From JABJAG01 sp038137215 (GTDB lineage Bacteria > Pseudomonadota > Alphaproteobacteria > UBA6615), in NCBI GenBank assembly GCA_038137215.1, contig JAYQBG010000009.1, positions 27,569-91,568 on the forward strand: a stretch of DNA of 64,000 nucleotides, read 5' to 3'. The notes below the pieces were generated by a model. The model ran no database searches. It saw only the letters and a program-made list of their open reading frames with translations, and was not told the DNA's origin. How positions within the stretch are numbered: position 1 is the first letter of the stretch; each line of letters starts with the position of its first letter. The position numbers were made by a program, and so were the translations under genes. Shown here piece after piece: positions 8,101-16,430 of this stretch.

Positions 8101-9360
8101 ATGAGACGTGTCGTTGTCACCGGAATGGGTCTCGTCACGCCGCTCGGCGTGGGCCTCGACCATAACTGGACCCGCCTGACCAATGGTGAGTCCGGGGCAT
8201 CTGCTATCGAAAAGTTCGATGTGTCGGACCTGCCTACGAAAATCGCCGCGCAAGTGCCGCGCGGTGACGGGAGCAACGGCACGTTCAATGCCGATGACTA
8301 TGTGCCGGCCAAAGATCAGCGCCGGATCGACGAGTTTATAGTCTATGGCATATCGGCGGCTGTGGAAGCGGTTGAGGATTCCGGCTGGAAGCCGGATGCG
8401 GAGTACGATCAGGAGCGCACTGGCGTCATGATCGGCTCTGGCATCGGCGGCCTGCAGACGATCTATGAAGGCTCGACGCTGCTGAACGAGAAGGGCCCCC
8501 GCAAGGTGGGGCCATTCTTTATTCCATCTGCCCTGATCAACCTGGCATCGGGCCAGATCTCGATCCGCTATGGATTCAAGGGCCCCAACCATGCCGTGGT
8601 GACGGCCTGTTCGACCGGGGCTCACGCAATCGGAGATGCGGCCCGGCTGATCATGTGGGACGACGCCGATGTGATGGTTGCCGGGGGCGCGGAAGCCGCG
8701 ATCTGCCGGATCGGGATCGCCGGATTTGCAGCTTGCCGGGCACTTTCGACCGGATACAACGACACCCCCGAAAAGGGGTCCCGACCCTATGACAAGGGCC
8801 GGGACGGCTTCGTCATGGGTGAGGGTGCCGGTGTTGTCGTGCTTGAGGAATACGAGCATGCCAAGGCGCGCGGCGCCAAGATCTATGCCGAGGTGACCGG
8901 CTATGGCCTATCCGGTGATGCACATCACATCACCGCGCCGGCAGAGGACGGGAACGGCGGCTACCGTTCGATGGAAGCTGCTCTCAAACGTGCCGGCATC
9001 AACCGCGAGGATATCGACTACGTGAATGCGCACGGCACCTCGACCCCGCTCGGGGACGAGATCGAGCTGGGTGCAGTCAAACGTCTGTTCGGTGATCACG
9101 CCTACGAGTTGTCGATGTCCTCGACCAAGTCGGCCATCGGCCATTTGCTCGGTGCGGCGGGTGCAGTCGAAGCGATCTACTCGATCATGGCGATCAACAA
9201 CAATGTCGTGCCACCGACGATCAACCTCGACGATCCGTCGGATGCCTGCGATATCGACCTTGTGCCGCATACAGCCAAGGAGCGGCCTGTTCGCAATGCT
9301 TTGAGCAATTCCTTCGGCTTTGGCGGCACCAATGCCAGCCTGGTTTTCGCCGAAGTCTGA
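8101..9360 (+). CDS. fabF: 3-oxoacyl-ACP synthase II
   Basis: The 419-residue condensing enzyme elongates acyl-ACP with malonyl-ACP. The Cys-His-His triad is visible: Cys170 in VVTACSTGAHAIG, His311 in YVNAHGTSTP and His348 in SAIGHLLGAAGAVE. The C-terminus has the usual NSFGFGGTNASLVF. It follows acpP by 71 bases and ends about 40 bases before mltG, so the two probably share a transcript. Confidence 0.97.
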   Translation: MRRVVVTGMGLVTPLGVGLDHNWTRLTNGESGASAIEKFDVSDLPTKIAAQVPRGDGSNGTFNADDYVPAKDQRRIDEFIVYGISAAVEAVEDSGWKPDAEYDQERTGVMIGSGIGGLQTIYEGSTLLNEKGPRKVGPFFIPSALINLASGQISIRYGFKGPNHAVVTACSTGAHAIGDAARLIMWDDADVMVAGGAEAAICRIGIAGFAACRALSTGYNDTPEKGSRPYDKGRDGFVMGEGAGVVVLEEYEHAKARGAKIYAEVTGYGLSGDAHHITAPAEDGNGGYRSMEAALKRAGINREDIDYVNAHGTSTPLGDEIELGAVKRLFGDHAYELSMSSTKSAIGHLLGAAGAVEAIYSIMAINNNVVPPTINLDDPSDACDIDLVPHTAKERPVRNALSNSFGFGGTNASLVFAEV

Positions 9361-9400
9361 CCCTCGCGATTCCATATTTCCCGGGTATCATGACCGGGTC

Positions 9401-10435
9401 ATGAACGAGATCTCCGAAACTCCTCTGGAAAGACCGCCACGGCGGCGATGGACCTGGCTGCTGTCGGGTTTTGTCCTGATGCTGATAGCCGCGGCGACCG
9501 TGGGTGGCGGCGCCATCGTCATGTTGAATCGGGCCTATTCGGACCCGGGACCGCTCATGGCCGAAACCCGTCTGATTATTCCTGCCGGTGCGACCGGTCG
9601 TGATATTGCCCGGGCGCTGACCGAGAACGGGGTCGTGTCTGATGCGCGCCTGGTACAAATTTCTTTGCGGACCTTCGCCCCGGATCGGCTGATGCGTGCG
9701 GGAGAGTACATGTTTTCTCCCGGCATCAGTCTGCGCGATGCCATTGCCAAATTGCAGGATGGCGACGTCGTCGTTCGTCGCATAACCTTTGCCGAGGGCC
9801 TGACAACGCGCCAGATGCTGGCCGAACTGAGCCAGGCAGAAGGCCTGACCGGACCGGTTCCCGAGTCCGACAAAATCGGTGAAGGAACACTCCTGCCGGA
9901 GACCTATCACTATTCCTGGGGCGATAGCCGGAACGGTGTTGTGGCACGGATGCAGGCAGCTATGACAGAGACGGTGGCCCGGCTCTGGGCGCAACGCGCC
10001 GAAGGCTTGCCGCTGAACTCGCCCGAGGAAGCAGTCGTGCTGGCGTCTATTATCGAGCGCGAGACGGCCGTGCCCGAAGAACGCGGGAAAGTGGCCGGTG
10101 TCTTCATCAATCGTCTGAATCGGGGCATGCGCCTGCAATCAGATCCGACCGTGGCTTACGGACTGCGCACAGAGAATGGCGAATTCACCGCGCGGTTGCT
10201 CTTCCGGCATCTGGAGACCGATCACCTATACAATACCTATACCCGCGACGGCTTGCCGCCGGCCCCTATCGCAAATCCGGGGGAGGGCAGTATTGCGGCC
10301 GCGCTCAACCCCGAGGACACCCGGTATTTCTATTTTGTTGCCGACGGCACCGGCGGACACGCGTTTGCCAGAACCCTGGCGGAGCACAACCGCAACGTTG
10401 CCAAATGGCGGCGCATCCAGCGGCAAAATCGCTAG
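9401..10435 (+). CDS. mltG: Endolytic murein transglycosylase MltG
   Basis: The 344-residue protein is anchored by one membrane helix (about residues 15-40, LLSGFVLMLIAAATVGGGA) after a short basic cytoplasmic end. It has a LysM-like/YceG fold outside. The catalytic region has the conserved glutamate in SIIERETAVPEERGKVAGVF and the closing signature NTYTRDGLPPAPIANPG. MltG cleaves nascent glycan strands and sets their length. The ATG at 9401 was chosen over longer frames, which would overlap the end of fabF. fabF-mltG adjacency is common in this class. Confidence 0.93.
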   Translation: MNEISETPLERPPRRRWTWLLSGFVLMLIAAATVGGGAIVMLNRAYSDPGPLMAETRLIIPAGATGRDIARALTENGVVSDARLVQISLRTFAPDRLMRAGEYMFSPGISLRDAIAKLQDGDVVVRRITFAEGLTTRQMLAELSQAEGLTGPVPESDKIGEGTLLPETYHYSWGDSRNGVVARMQAAMTETVARLWAQRAEGLPLNSPEEAVVLASIIERETAVPEERGKVAGVFINRLNRGMRLQSDPTVAYGLRTENGEFTARLLFRHLETDHLYNTYTRDGLPPAPIANPGEGSIAAALNPEDTRYFYFVADGTGGHAFARTLAEHNRNVAKWRRIQRQNR

Positions 10436-10469
10436 GACTGCGCGTATGCGTCGCAGTGACACGAATGCC

Positions 10470-10511
10470 TTCTGGTCCTAACATTAGGTTAATCTAATGT
10501 TAAGACCAGAA
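10470..10511. promoter_or_regulatory. Long inverted repeat before the copper chaperone gene
   Basis: Two 18-base arms match at 17 positions: left 10470-10487, right 10494-10511, with the 6-base spacer GTTAAT. The right arm ends at the edge of the ribosome site of the next gene. TTAA-N7-TTAA, the consensus of the cell-cycle regulator CtrA, lies inside at 10489-10503. No T-tract follows, so an intrinsic terminator is unlikely. It could be a two-fold operator, or an mRNA hairpin controlling access to the ribosome site. Confidence 0.6.
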
Positions 10512-10523
10512 GGAGTGGAGCCT

Positions 10524-10991
10524 ATGAATTCGGGTTTGTTCAAAGCAGCTTTGGTGAGTGCGTCGTTGTTGATGGCACCTTCGATTGGCATGGCCGCCGA
10601 TATGAAGCACGGCGCCGGGAACACGATGAAACATGGCGACATGAGCCAGGAGCAGATGTCCAAGGGTATTAAAACCAGCAATGTCTGGTCGCGCGCGACG
10701 ACGCCGACCGCCAGGACGGGTGCGGTGTTTCTGGAACTCACAAATATGGGCGATGCGCCCGATCTGCTTTTATCTGCAGCCTCCGACATTGCCGAGAAAG
10801 TCGAGTTGCATACGCATCTGATGGACAAGGGCGTCATGAAAATGCGCGCGGTGGAGGCGTTTGAGGTCGCTCCGGGCGCCCCGACGATTCTGCAGCCCGG
10901 TGGCAATCACATCATGCTGATCGGTCTGCATCGCGGTCTGAGCGAGGGTGAAACCTTCCCTGTCACGCTGACATTCCGTGATGCCGGGTAG
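10524..10991 (+). pseudogene. PCu(A)C-type copper chaperone, ended early by an in-frame TAG
   Basis: The 155-residue product has a signal peptide (about 1-25, ending SIGMAA). A Met/His-rich stretch follows (MKHGAGNTMKHGDM), then a PCu(A)C domain. The copper ligands look present: HTHLMDKGVMKM and the closing NHIMLIGL. Translation stops at TAG 10989-10991, after TLTFRDAG. In the same frame 24 more codons continue the domain (IELEVTVGPAG, then GHGGHKGHGGN) up to TAA 11064-11066. Family members normally have this last strand and a His-rich tail. A GAG-to-TAG change, or a sequence error, would explain it. AAGGAGTGG precedes the ATG. Such proteins deliver copper to cytochrome oxidase CuA in the periplasm. 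Confidence 0.75.
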
Positions 10992-11083
10992 ATTGAACTC
11001 GAGGTTACGGTCGGTCCCGCCGGTGCGCGCGGGCATGGTGGACATAAGGGGCATGGTGGCAACTAAAGCGGTCTGAAGGCCGT

Positions 11084-11884
11084 TCAGACCTTCTGCCCGG
11101 GCTGTTCCATCACCTGATTGATGACCCGGTTGTAGCCGCCGAAATCAAGGAAGCCGCCATCGACGGCGATGTCATGGCCGGTGATGTAGCTTGAATCGTC
11201 GCAGGCAAGAAACAGGACCACCGAGGCGATTTCTTCTGGTTCGGCACCACGCTGCATGGGCGTCTGATCCCCCAGGGCATCGATAAAGTCGTCTGATCCT
11301 TCGACTAGGGGAGTCAGAACCAGCCCGGGTGCGACGGTGTTGACCCGGATTCCCCAGTCACGAAGTTCCATCGCCGCGCTTTTCGTGACGCCGCGAATGC
11401 CCCATTTGCTTGCGCTGTAGGCGGTCGAGAAATGCCCCGTCATGCCGGCGATGGACCCGGTGTTGACGATGGCGCCACCGCCGCTGTCGCGGATCAGCGG
11501 TGCGGCTGTCTGGATGCCCAGAAACGGCCCGGTCAGGTTCACCGCGATGACCCGGTTCCAGTCGTTCAGCGCGGTATTGGTGACCCGCCCGCCACGCAAT
11601 GCCACCCCGGCGTTGTTGATCAGAATGTGGAGCGCGCCGTAGTCCGCGCGAATCCCGTCGATGACCTGCTGCCAGTTGCCCTGATCGGCGACATCCAGGT
11701 GACGATACTGTGCATCGCCGCCGGCATCTCGGATTGACTTGGCTTCGGCTTCGCCCTTGTCGTCCTGAACATCGGCCAGAATAACCCGGGCTCCGGACTG
11801 GGCAAACAAGCGCGCTTCGGCGGCCCCTTGTCCGCCGCTGGCACCGGTCACAAGTGCGATCTTGTCCTTCAACTTCTGGTCCAT
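11084..11884 (-). CDS. Short-chain dehydrogenase/reductase
   Basis: The 266-residue protein is a classical SDR. The cofactor motif is TGASGGQGAAEAR (Gln in place of the usual Ile), with DVQDDKG as the NAD-type acidic end of strand 2, NNAGVAL, and the SYK set in NTGSIAGM and YSASKWGIRG. The C-terminal region GHDIAVDGGFLDFGGYN resembles hydroxysteroid and cyclic alcohol dehydrogenases. The substrate is unknown. It lies 21 bases upstream-to-downstream of a second SDR on the same strand, between the fab and yicC-gmk clusters. Confidence 0.85.
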   Translation of the reverse strand: MDQKLKDKIALVTGASGGQGAAEARLFAQSGARVILADVQDDKGEAEAKSIRDAGGDAQYRHLDVADQGNWQQVIDGIRADYGALHILINNAGVALRGGRVTNTALNDWNRVIAVNLTGPFLGIQTAAPLIRDSGGGAIVNTGSIAGMTGHFSTAYSASKWGIRGVTKSAAMELRDWGIRVNTVAPGLVLTPLVEGSDDFIDALGDQTPMQRGAEPEEIASVVLFLACDDSSYITGHDIAVDGGFLDFGGYNRVINQVMEQPGQKV

Positions 11885-11905
11885 GGGATTCTCCTGTCTG
11901 TTTGT

Positions 11906-12631
11906 TCAGATCAACGCGAGCATGCGTACGCCCAAATAGAGAGGCAACGGGAACGCGATGGTGCCCCGGTTGCGGGCGAGTTTATTGCGGATGAAACGAG
12001 CCGCGCGGTCGGACTCCCACAACAACGGCATGCGGAAGTCATTGGCGTCGGTCATCCGCGAGCGCACGAAGCCTGGGCAGATCACGCTGACTCCAATCCC
12101 GTCCGGCGCGAGTTTGCGGCGCAAACCGGCGCCGTAATACCGTACGGCGGCTTTGCTGGCACAATATGCCGGTGCATCGCGAAACGCGTAAAAACTCGCC
12201 AGGCTCGACATCACCGCGATCTGGCCGTGACGGCGGGCCTGCATGGCCGAGATCAACGGCGTGACCGTAGTGACCACGCCATCCACATTGGTGGCGAAGA
12301 TTTCTGTATCGCTATACCGGACAGCGTCGCTGCGTTTGCGTGCGCCCGCGGAGATGCCTGCATTTGCCACCACAAGATCCAGCGGTGCGGTCGTGTCCGA
12401 CTCCGTGAGCCAGTCCGCCATGGCGCTGCGGTCCGTCACGTCGAGAACGCGGGTCCGGCACGTTGCGCCGGCGCCGGAAGCCTGTCGGGCGACTGCTTCG
12501 AGACGTTCCTGGTTGCGGCCGCTGAGAAACAGGCTGTGACCCGGTTGTGCATAGGCCAGCGCGAGCGCGGCGCCGATCCCGCTTGAGGCGCCGGTGATCA
12601 GAATGTTGCGGGGGGACGCGAAGGCTCTCAT
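11906..12631 (-). CDS. Short-chain dehydrogenase/reductase
   Basis: The 241-residue SDR has TGASSGIGAALALAYA near the start, SGRNQERL on strand 2, NAGISAG, and the catalytic set in MSSLASFYAF and YCASKAAVRYYG. The C-terminal KLARNRGTIAFPLPLYLGVR suggests membrane association, as in the DltE/YciK-like acyl-chain reductases. It is the first gene of a two-SDR minus-strand unit and is divergent from yicC. The substrate is not predictable. Confidence 0.82.
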   Translation of the reverse strand: MRAFASPRNILITGASSGIGAALALAYAQPGHSLFLSGRNQERLEAVARQASGAGATCRTRVLDVTDRSAMADWLTESDTTAPLDLVVANAGISAGARKRSDAVRYSDTEIFATNVDGVVTTVTPLISAMQARRHGQIAVMSSLASFYAFRDAPAYCASKAAVRYYGAGLRRKLAPDGIGVSVICPGFVRSRMTDANDFRMPLLWESDRAARFIRNKLARNRGTIAFPLPLYLGVRMLALI

Positions 12632-12752
12632 GGGGCTGTGTTTGTCAAGCGGGCTGCTTGTTGGGGGTGAGGCACCAAGCTATAAGGCGATGCATGAAAA
12701 AACCAGCCATCCCGAAAGTGAGTTGCACCTGCTGTCGAAATTGGAGGGCGGC

Positions 12753-13643
12753 ATGACGGTTCAGAGCATGACCGGATTTGCGCGTACGGCGGGTCAGGAT
12801 GATCGCTTTGCCTGGGTCTGGGAGGGACGGAGCGTGAACGCCAAGGGCCTGGACGTTCGTTGCCGGATTCCCGGCGGATACGAGGCGACCGAGCAGGCTG
12901 TGAAGGTGGCAGCAAAGAAGCTTTTCGCGCGCGGGAACGTGACCCTGGGCCTGTCGTTGGAGCGCCTGGATCAGGGGGCTGCGACTTACCGAGTGAATCG
13001 GGATTTGCTCGCCAAAGTCCGTGAGCTGCGGGACGAACTGGCCGGCGAGATCGTGGCGGATGCGCCGACGATCGAGGGGCTGCTTTCGATCCGCGGCATG
13101 CTGGAGATGGTCGATGACGCCGATACCGAAGAGGCGCTGGCGGCCCGGGTTGAGGCCCTGACCGCGTCTGGTGAGGAGATGCTTGATGCTCTGGCTGCTG
13201 CACGGGGCGCTGAGGGGGCACAGCTCGACACCGTGCTCAGCAGCCAATTGGCCATGCTTTCAGATCTCGTGACGAAGGCGGCCAGCAGCACGGCAGCGCA
13301 ACCCGAAGCGCTTCGGGCCCGGCTTCAGTCGATTGTCGCCGAGTTGCTCGGTACCGATCTCGGTCTGTCCGAAGAACGTCTGGCTCATGAAGCGGCACTG
13401 CTGGTGGGAAAGGCCGATATCCGCGAGGAGATCGACAGGCTTGAGGTGCATATTGCGTCGGCGCGGGAATTGCTGACCGCGGCGGGTGCGGTCGGCAGAC
13501 GCCTGGACTTCCTGTGTCAGGAACTCAATCGTGAAGCCAACACGCTGTGCTCCAAATCTGCAGATGTGGAGCTGACGCAGATTGGCCTTGAGATGAAGGC
13601 GACGATCGAACAATTCCGCGAACAGGTACAGAATGTCGAATAG
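12753..13643 (+). CDS. YicC-family endoribonuclease
   Basis: The 296-residue protein begins MTVQSMTGFARTAG, the family hallmark. It continues with WEGRSVNAKGLDVRCRIPGG and ends with LDFLCQELNREANTLCSKS, another conserved block that includes the metal-binding acids. Family members are stress-linked endoribonucleases that act on RNA hairpins. The ATG at 12753 has TTGGAGGG upstream; longer frames would overlap the divergent SDR. The gene overlaps or abuts gmk, a widespread arrangement. Confidence 0.9.
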   Translation: MTVQSMTGFARTAGQDDRFAWVWEGRSVNAKGLDVRCRIPGGYEATEQAVKVAAKKLFARGNVTLGLSLERLDQGAATYRVNRDLLAKVRELRDELAGEIVADAPTIEGLLSIRGMLEMVDDADTEEALAARVEALTASGEEMLDALAAARGAEGAQLDTVLSSQLAMLSDLVTKAASSTAAQPEALRARLQSIVAELLGTDLGLSEERLAHEAALLVGKADIREEIDRLEVHIASARELLTAAGAVGRRLDFLCQELNREANTLCSKSADVELTQIGLEMKATIEQFREQVQNVE

Positions 13644-13653
13644 GGGGCTGGGA

Positions 13654-14307
13654 ATGGCTGACGGAGACAGCGGCGGACTGCACATCAAACGGCGCGGGTT
13701 GATGCTCGTCCTTTCATCGCCCTCGGGCGCCGGCAAGACCTCCATCTCGCGCGAGGTTCTCGAACGCGACGACAATTTGTCCCTCTCCATCTCCGTCACC
13801 ACGCGTCCCCGGCGCCCGGGTGAAGTTGACGGAGAACATTACCGTTTTGTCGACAAGACTACCTTTGATCTGATGGTCAATCAGCAGGAGCTTCTCGAAT
13901 ACGCCAAGGTCTTCGACCATTACTACGGTACGCCGCGCGGACCGGTCGATGAAGCCTTGCAGGCAGGCCAGGACGTCCTGTTCGATCTCGACTGGCAGGG
14001 AACCCAGCAACTTGATGAGCGCGCGCGCGATGACCTTGTCAGCGTGTTCATTTTGCCGCCGTCCACGGCCGAACTGGAGCGCCGGCTTCACACGCGCGCG
14101 CAAGACAGCGCCGATGTGATCGCCGGACGCATGGCCAAGGCTGCCGATGAAATCACGCATTGGTCGGAATACGACTACGTGGTCGTGAACCACACCTTTG
14201 AGGAAAGTGTGACACAGGTCCGCGCTATTCTGGAGGCTGAACGGCTCAAGCGAACGCGCCAGGAAGGTCTGTCAGACTTCGTGCGTCTCTTACGTCAGGG
14301 ACAGTAG
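13654..14307 (+). CDS. gmk: Guanylate kinase
   Basis: The 217-residue enzyme phosphorylates GMP to GDP. The P-loop is SSPSGAGKTS, followed by the GMP-binding region SVTTRPRRPGEVDGEHYRFV and the lid and acceptor motif YYGTPRGPVDEAL with DLDWQGTQQL. The ATG at 13654 has AGGGGG 7 bases before it. An ATG at 13633, inside the yicC end, would add seven residues and cannot be excluded. It is translationally linked to yicC. Confidence 0.96.
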   Translation: MADGDSGGLHIKRRGLMLVLSSPSGAGKTSISREVLERDDNLSLSISVTTRPRRPGEVDGEHYRFVDKTTFDLMVNQQELLEYAKVFDHYYGTPRGPVDEALQAGQDVLFDLDWQGTQQLDERARDDLVSVFILPPSTAELERRLHTRAQDSADVIAGRMAKAADEITHWSEYDYVVVNHTFEESVTQVRAILEAERLKRTRQEGLSDFVRLLRQGQ

Positions 14308-14338
14308 AGAGTCTGCGGAGAACCCGGTGCGTCCAGGG

Positions 14339-15157
14339 TCAGATCAGACGTGCGATTGCACAGAACTGATCGATCGTCAGTTCTTCTGCCCGGGCTTCTT
14401 CGGAGACGCCGGCGGCTTCAAGAAGTGCGGCACCGCCGATCGGGGCGAGTGAGCGGCGGAGCATCTTGCGACGCTGCCCGAAAGCGGCGCGGGTCACGAT
14501 CTCCAGTTTCTCGCGCTGTGCGTCCGCCAGGGGGTGCGCGCGGACCTTCATGTGTACGACCGAAGAGGTCACATTGGGCGGAGGCACGAAGGCGCTCGCC
14601 GGGATGTCGAACATGATCCGCGCCTCTGTCAGCCATTGGGACAGAACGGATAGCCGTCCATAGGACTTGCCGCCCGAGGGCGCGACGATGCGCTCGGCGA
14701 CCTCTTTCTGGAACATCAGCGTAAAGGCCGCGAACTGGTCGGCCTGTATCAGCCAGTTGATGAGCAACTGGGTGCCAATGTTGTAGGGCAGGTTTGAAAT
14801 CACGTGCCGTGGCCCGGGCATGATCCGGGTGAGGTCAAGCGACAGAGCGTCGCCCTCCAGGACCGTCAGGCGGCCTCCGGCATGCTGTGCCAGTTCCCGC
14901 AGGGCGTTCACGGCACGGGGGTCGCGCTCCACGGCGTAAACGTGTTCGGCTTCGCTCTCCAGCAGCGCTCGGGTCAGTCCGCCCGGTCCGGCGCCGATTT
15001 CCACAACCTGCACACCCGAAAGGTTGCCGGCCACGGAGACGACCCGCCGGGTCAGGTTCAGATCGAACAGGAAATGCTGACCGAGCGACTTTTGTGCGGC
15101 GATATCAAAGCGCCCGACGATTTCCCGGAGGGGCGGGAGCTGGTCGGCGTTAAACAC
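14339..15157 (-). CDS. rsmA: 16S rRNA dimethyladenosine transferase
   Basis: The 272-residue enzyme dimethylates two adjacent adenines near the 3' end of 16S rRNA. Seen are the N-terminal AAQKSLGQHFLFDLNLTRR, the SAM motif VVEIGAGPGGLTRALLE, the adenine pocket SNLPYNIGTQLLINW, and the C-terminal FGQRRKMLRRSL. The start is a GTG at 15155-15157 that overlaps the surA stop (GTGTTTAA). It ends the lpt-surA operon. pdxA, which often lies between surA and rsmA, is missing here. Confidence 0.95.
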   Translation of the reverse strand: MFNADQLPPLREIVGRFDIAAQKSLGQHFLFDLNLTRRVVSVAGNLSGVQVVEIGAGPGGLTRALLESEAEHVYAVERDPRAVNALRELAQHAGGRLTVLEGDALSLDLTRIMPGPRHVISNLPYNIGTQLLINWLIQADQFAAFTLMFQKEVAERIVAPSGGKSYGRLSVLSQWLTEARIMFDIPASAFVPPPNVTSSVVHMKVRAHPLADAQREKLEIVTRAAFGQRRKMLRRSLAPIGGAALLEAAGVSEEARAEELTIDQFCAIARLI

Positions 15158-16418
15158 GCAGATCGACGAAGGCCGCCCGGCGCAGATCGCGCAAATAGCG
15201 GCGTGAGAGCATGCCCACACGTTCGCGCAGCAAGGTCTGGCGGATCTCGTCGCGGTCCGGTCCGGCATTGTCCTGACGATCGCAGACCATCACCACCTGA
15301 ATTCCCGAAGGTTGGCGGATTGGCGCGCTGGCCCGCCCGACAGGTACGGTGGAGGCGAGTTCGCGAAGCTCCGCGTTAAGATCATTCAGGCGGAATTCCG
15401 CCGGTTTGTTGGGCTGTGGCGTTCCGGCTTCCTCGGCTGCGGCCGCAAAGGCCGGACAACCATTCACACTGGTGGCGATCTCTCGGGCCCGGGCGAGTTG
15501 GGCATCCACCTCGGTTTGCGGGGCGTCCTCGGCCACCAGCAAAAGGAGTTGCCTGAGCCGGACAACCCGGTCGCCTTCATCGGGCGGCGCGTTAGTCCGC
15601 TGTTCGATGAGAGTGATGATGGCAATTCCGTCCGAGACGTCCAGCGGTTCGGAGATCTGGCCGACCTCCATACCGGTCAGCGCAGTGTTGATGGGACCCT
15701 CGAGTTCGCCAGGCAGAACCCAACCGATATCGCCACCAGTGGCTGCGCTGGCACTTTTTGAAAACTGCTGGGCGACGGCTCGGAAATCTGCACCTCCGCG
15801 CAACTGCTGAACCAACCGCTCGGCGAGTGTACGAATGTCTGAAGCGTCGGCCGGATTGTCCACCGGCAGCAGGATTTCTCCGACGCGAAACTCGGTCACG
15901 CCCCGGTTTGCTTCGATGCGTGCGATCACATCGTCAATGGCCTCTTCCCCGATCTCGATCGTAGGGATGACTGTGCGGGACAGCAATTTCTGCCAGGCGA
16001 TGTTGACGCGGATCTGCTGCTTGGCCGCTTCGACGGAGATTCCCTGGCGTTGCAGGAAGGACTCGAAGCCGCCGGGCGGAATATTGTTGTTCTGTTCGAC
16101 CCGGCCGACTGCATCCTGAAGGTCGCGGTCGGTGACTCGAATGTTCAGGCGGTTGGCCTCCTGCTGCTGCAAGGCCTCATCGATCAGGCCGCGAAGCACC
16201 TGCGGTCCGATACGTCGCTGGGTTTCGCGAGTGTTGGGCAGACCCGAGGAGGCGATCAAAATTTGCATGCGCTGTTGCACATCAAAGATCGAGATCACCT
16301 CTTCGTTGACCACAGCGGCAATGCGCTGAACGTCCTGTGCCTGAGCCGCTGCCGAAAAGGTCAGGACAAATGCCAGCAGAAGAGTACAGCGTTGCAACAA
16401 GCCGAGTGTGTGGGTCAC
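15150..16418 (-). CDS. surA: Periplasmic chaperone/peptidyl-prolyl isomerase SurA
   Basis: The 422-residue protein has a signal peptide (about 1-27, LLLAFVLTFSAAAQAQ). A SurA N-terminal domain follows (AAVVNEEVISIFDVQQRMQI) with long helices, then a parvulin domain at about 170-275 (VGEILLPVD, FSKSASAATGGDIGWVLPGE). A second parvulin-like segment (LRQLLLLV) is degenerate. SurA escorts outer-membrane proteins, including LptD, through the periplasm. The LptD gene lies 12 bases upstream on the same strand, which fits joint production. Confidence 0.92.
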   Translation of the reverse strand: MTHTLGLLQRCTLLLAFVLTFSAAAQAQDVQRIAAVVNEEVISIFDVQQRMQILIASSGLPNTRETQRRIGPQVLRGLIDEALQQQEANRLNIRVTDRDLQDAVGRVEQNNNIPPGGFESFLQRQGISVEAAKQQIRVNIAWQKLLSRTVIPTIEIGEEAIDDVIARIEANRGVTEFRVGEILLPVDNPADASDIRTLAERLVQQLRGGADFRAVAQQFSKSASAATGGDIGWVLPGELEGPINTALTGMEVGQISEPLDVSDGIAIITLIEQRTNAPPDEGDRVVRLRQLLLLVAEDAPQTEVDAQLARAREIATSVNGCPAFAAAAEEAGTPQPNKPAEFRLNDLNAELRELASTVPVGRASAPIRQPSGIQVVMVCDRQDNAGPDRDEIRQTLLRERVGMLSRRYLRDLRRAAFVDLRV

Positions 16419-16430
16419 GTTTTCCCTTTT

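Noticed and set aside
10989..10991. TAG read as pyrrolysine in the copper chaperone
   Set aside because: No pyrrolysine machinery is seen and such use is very rare in this group; a nonsense change or base error is simpler.
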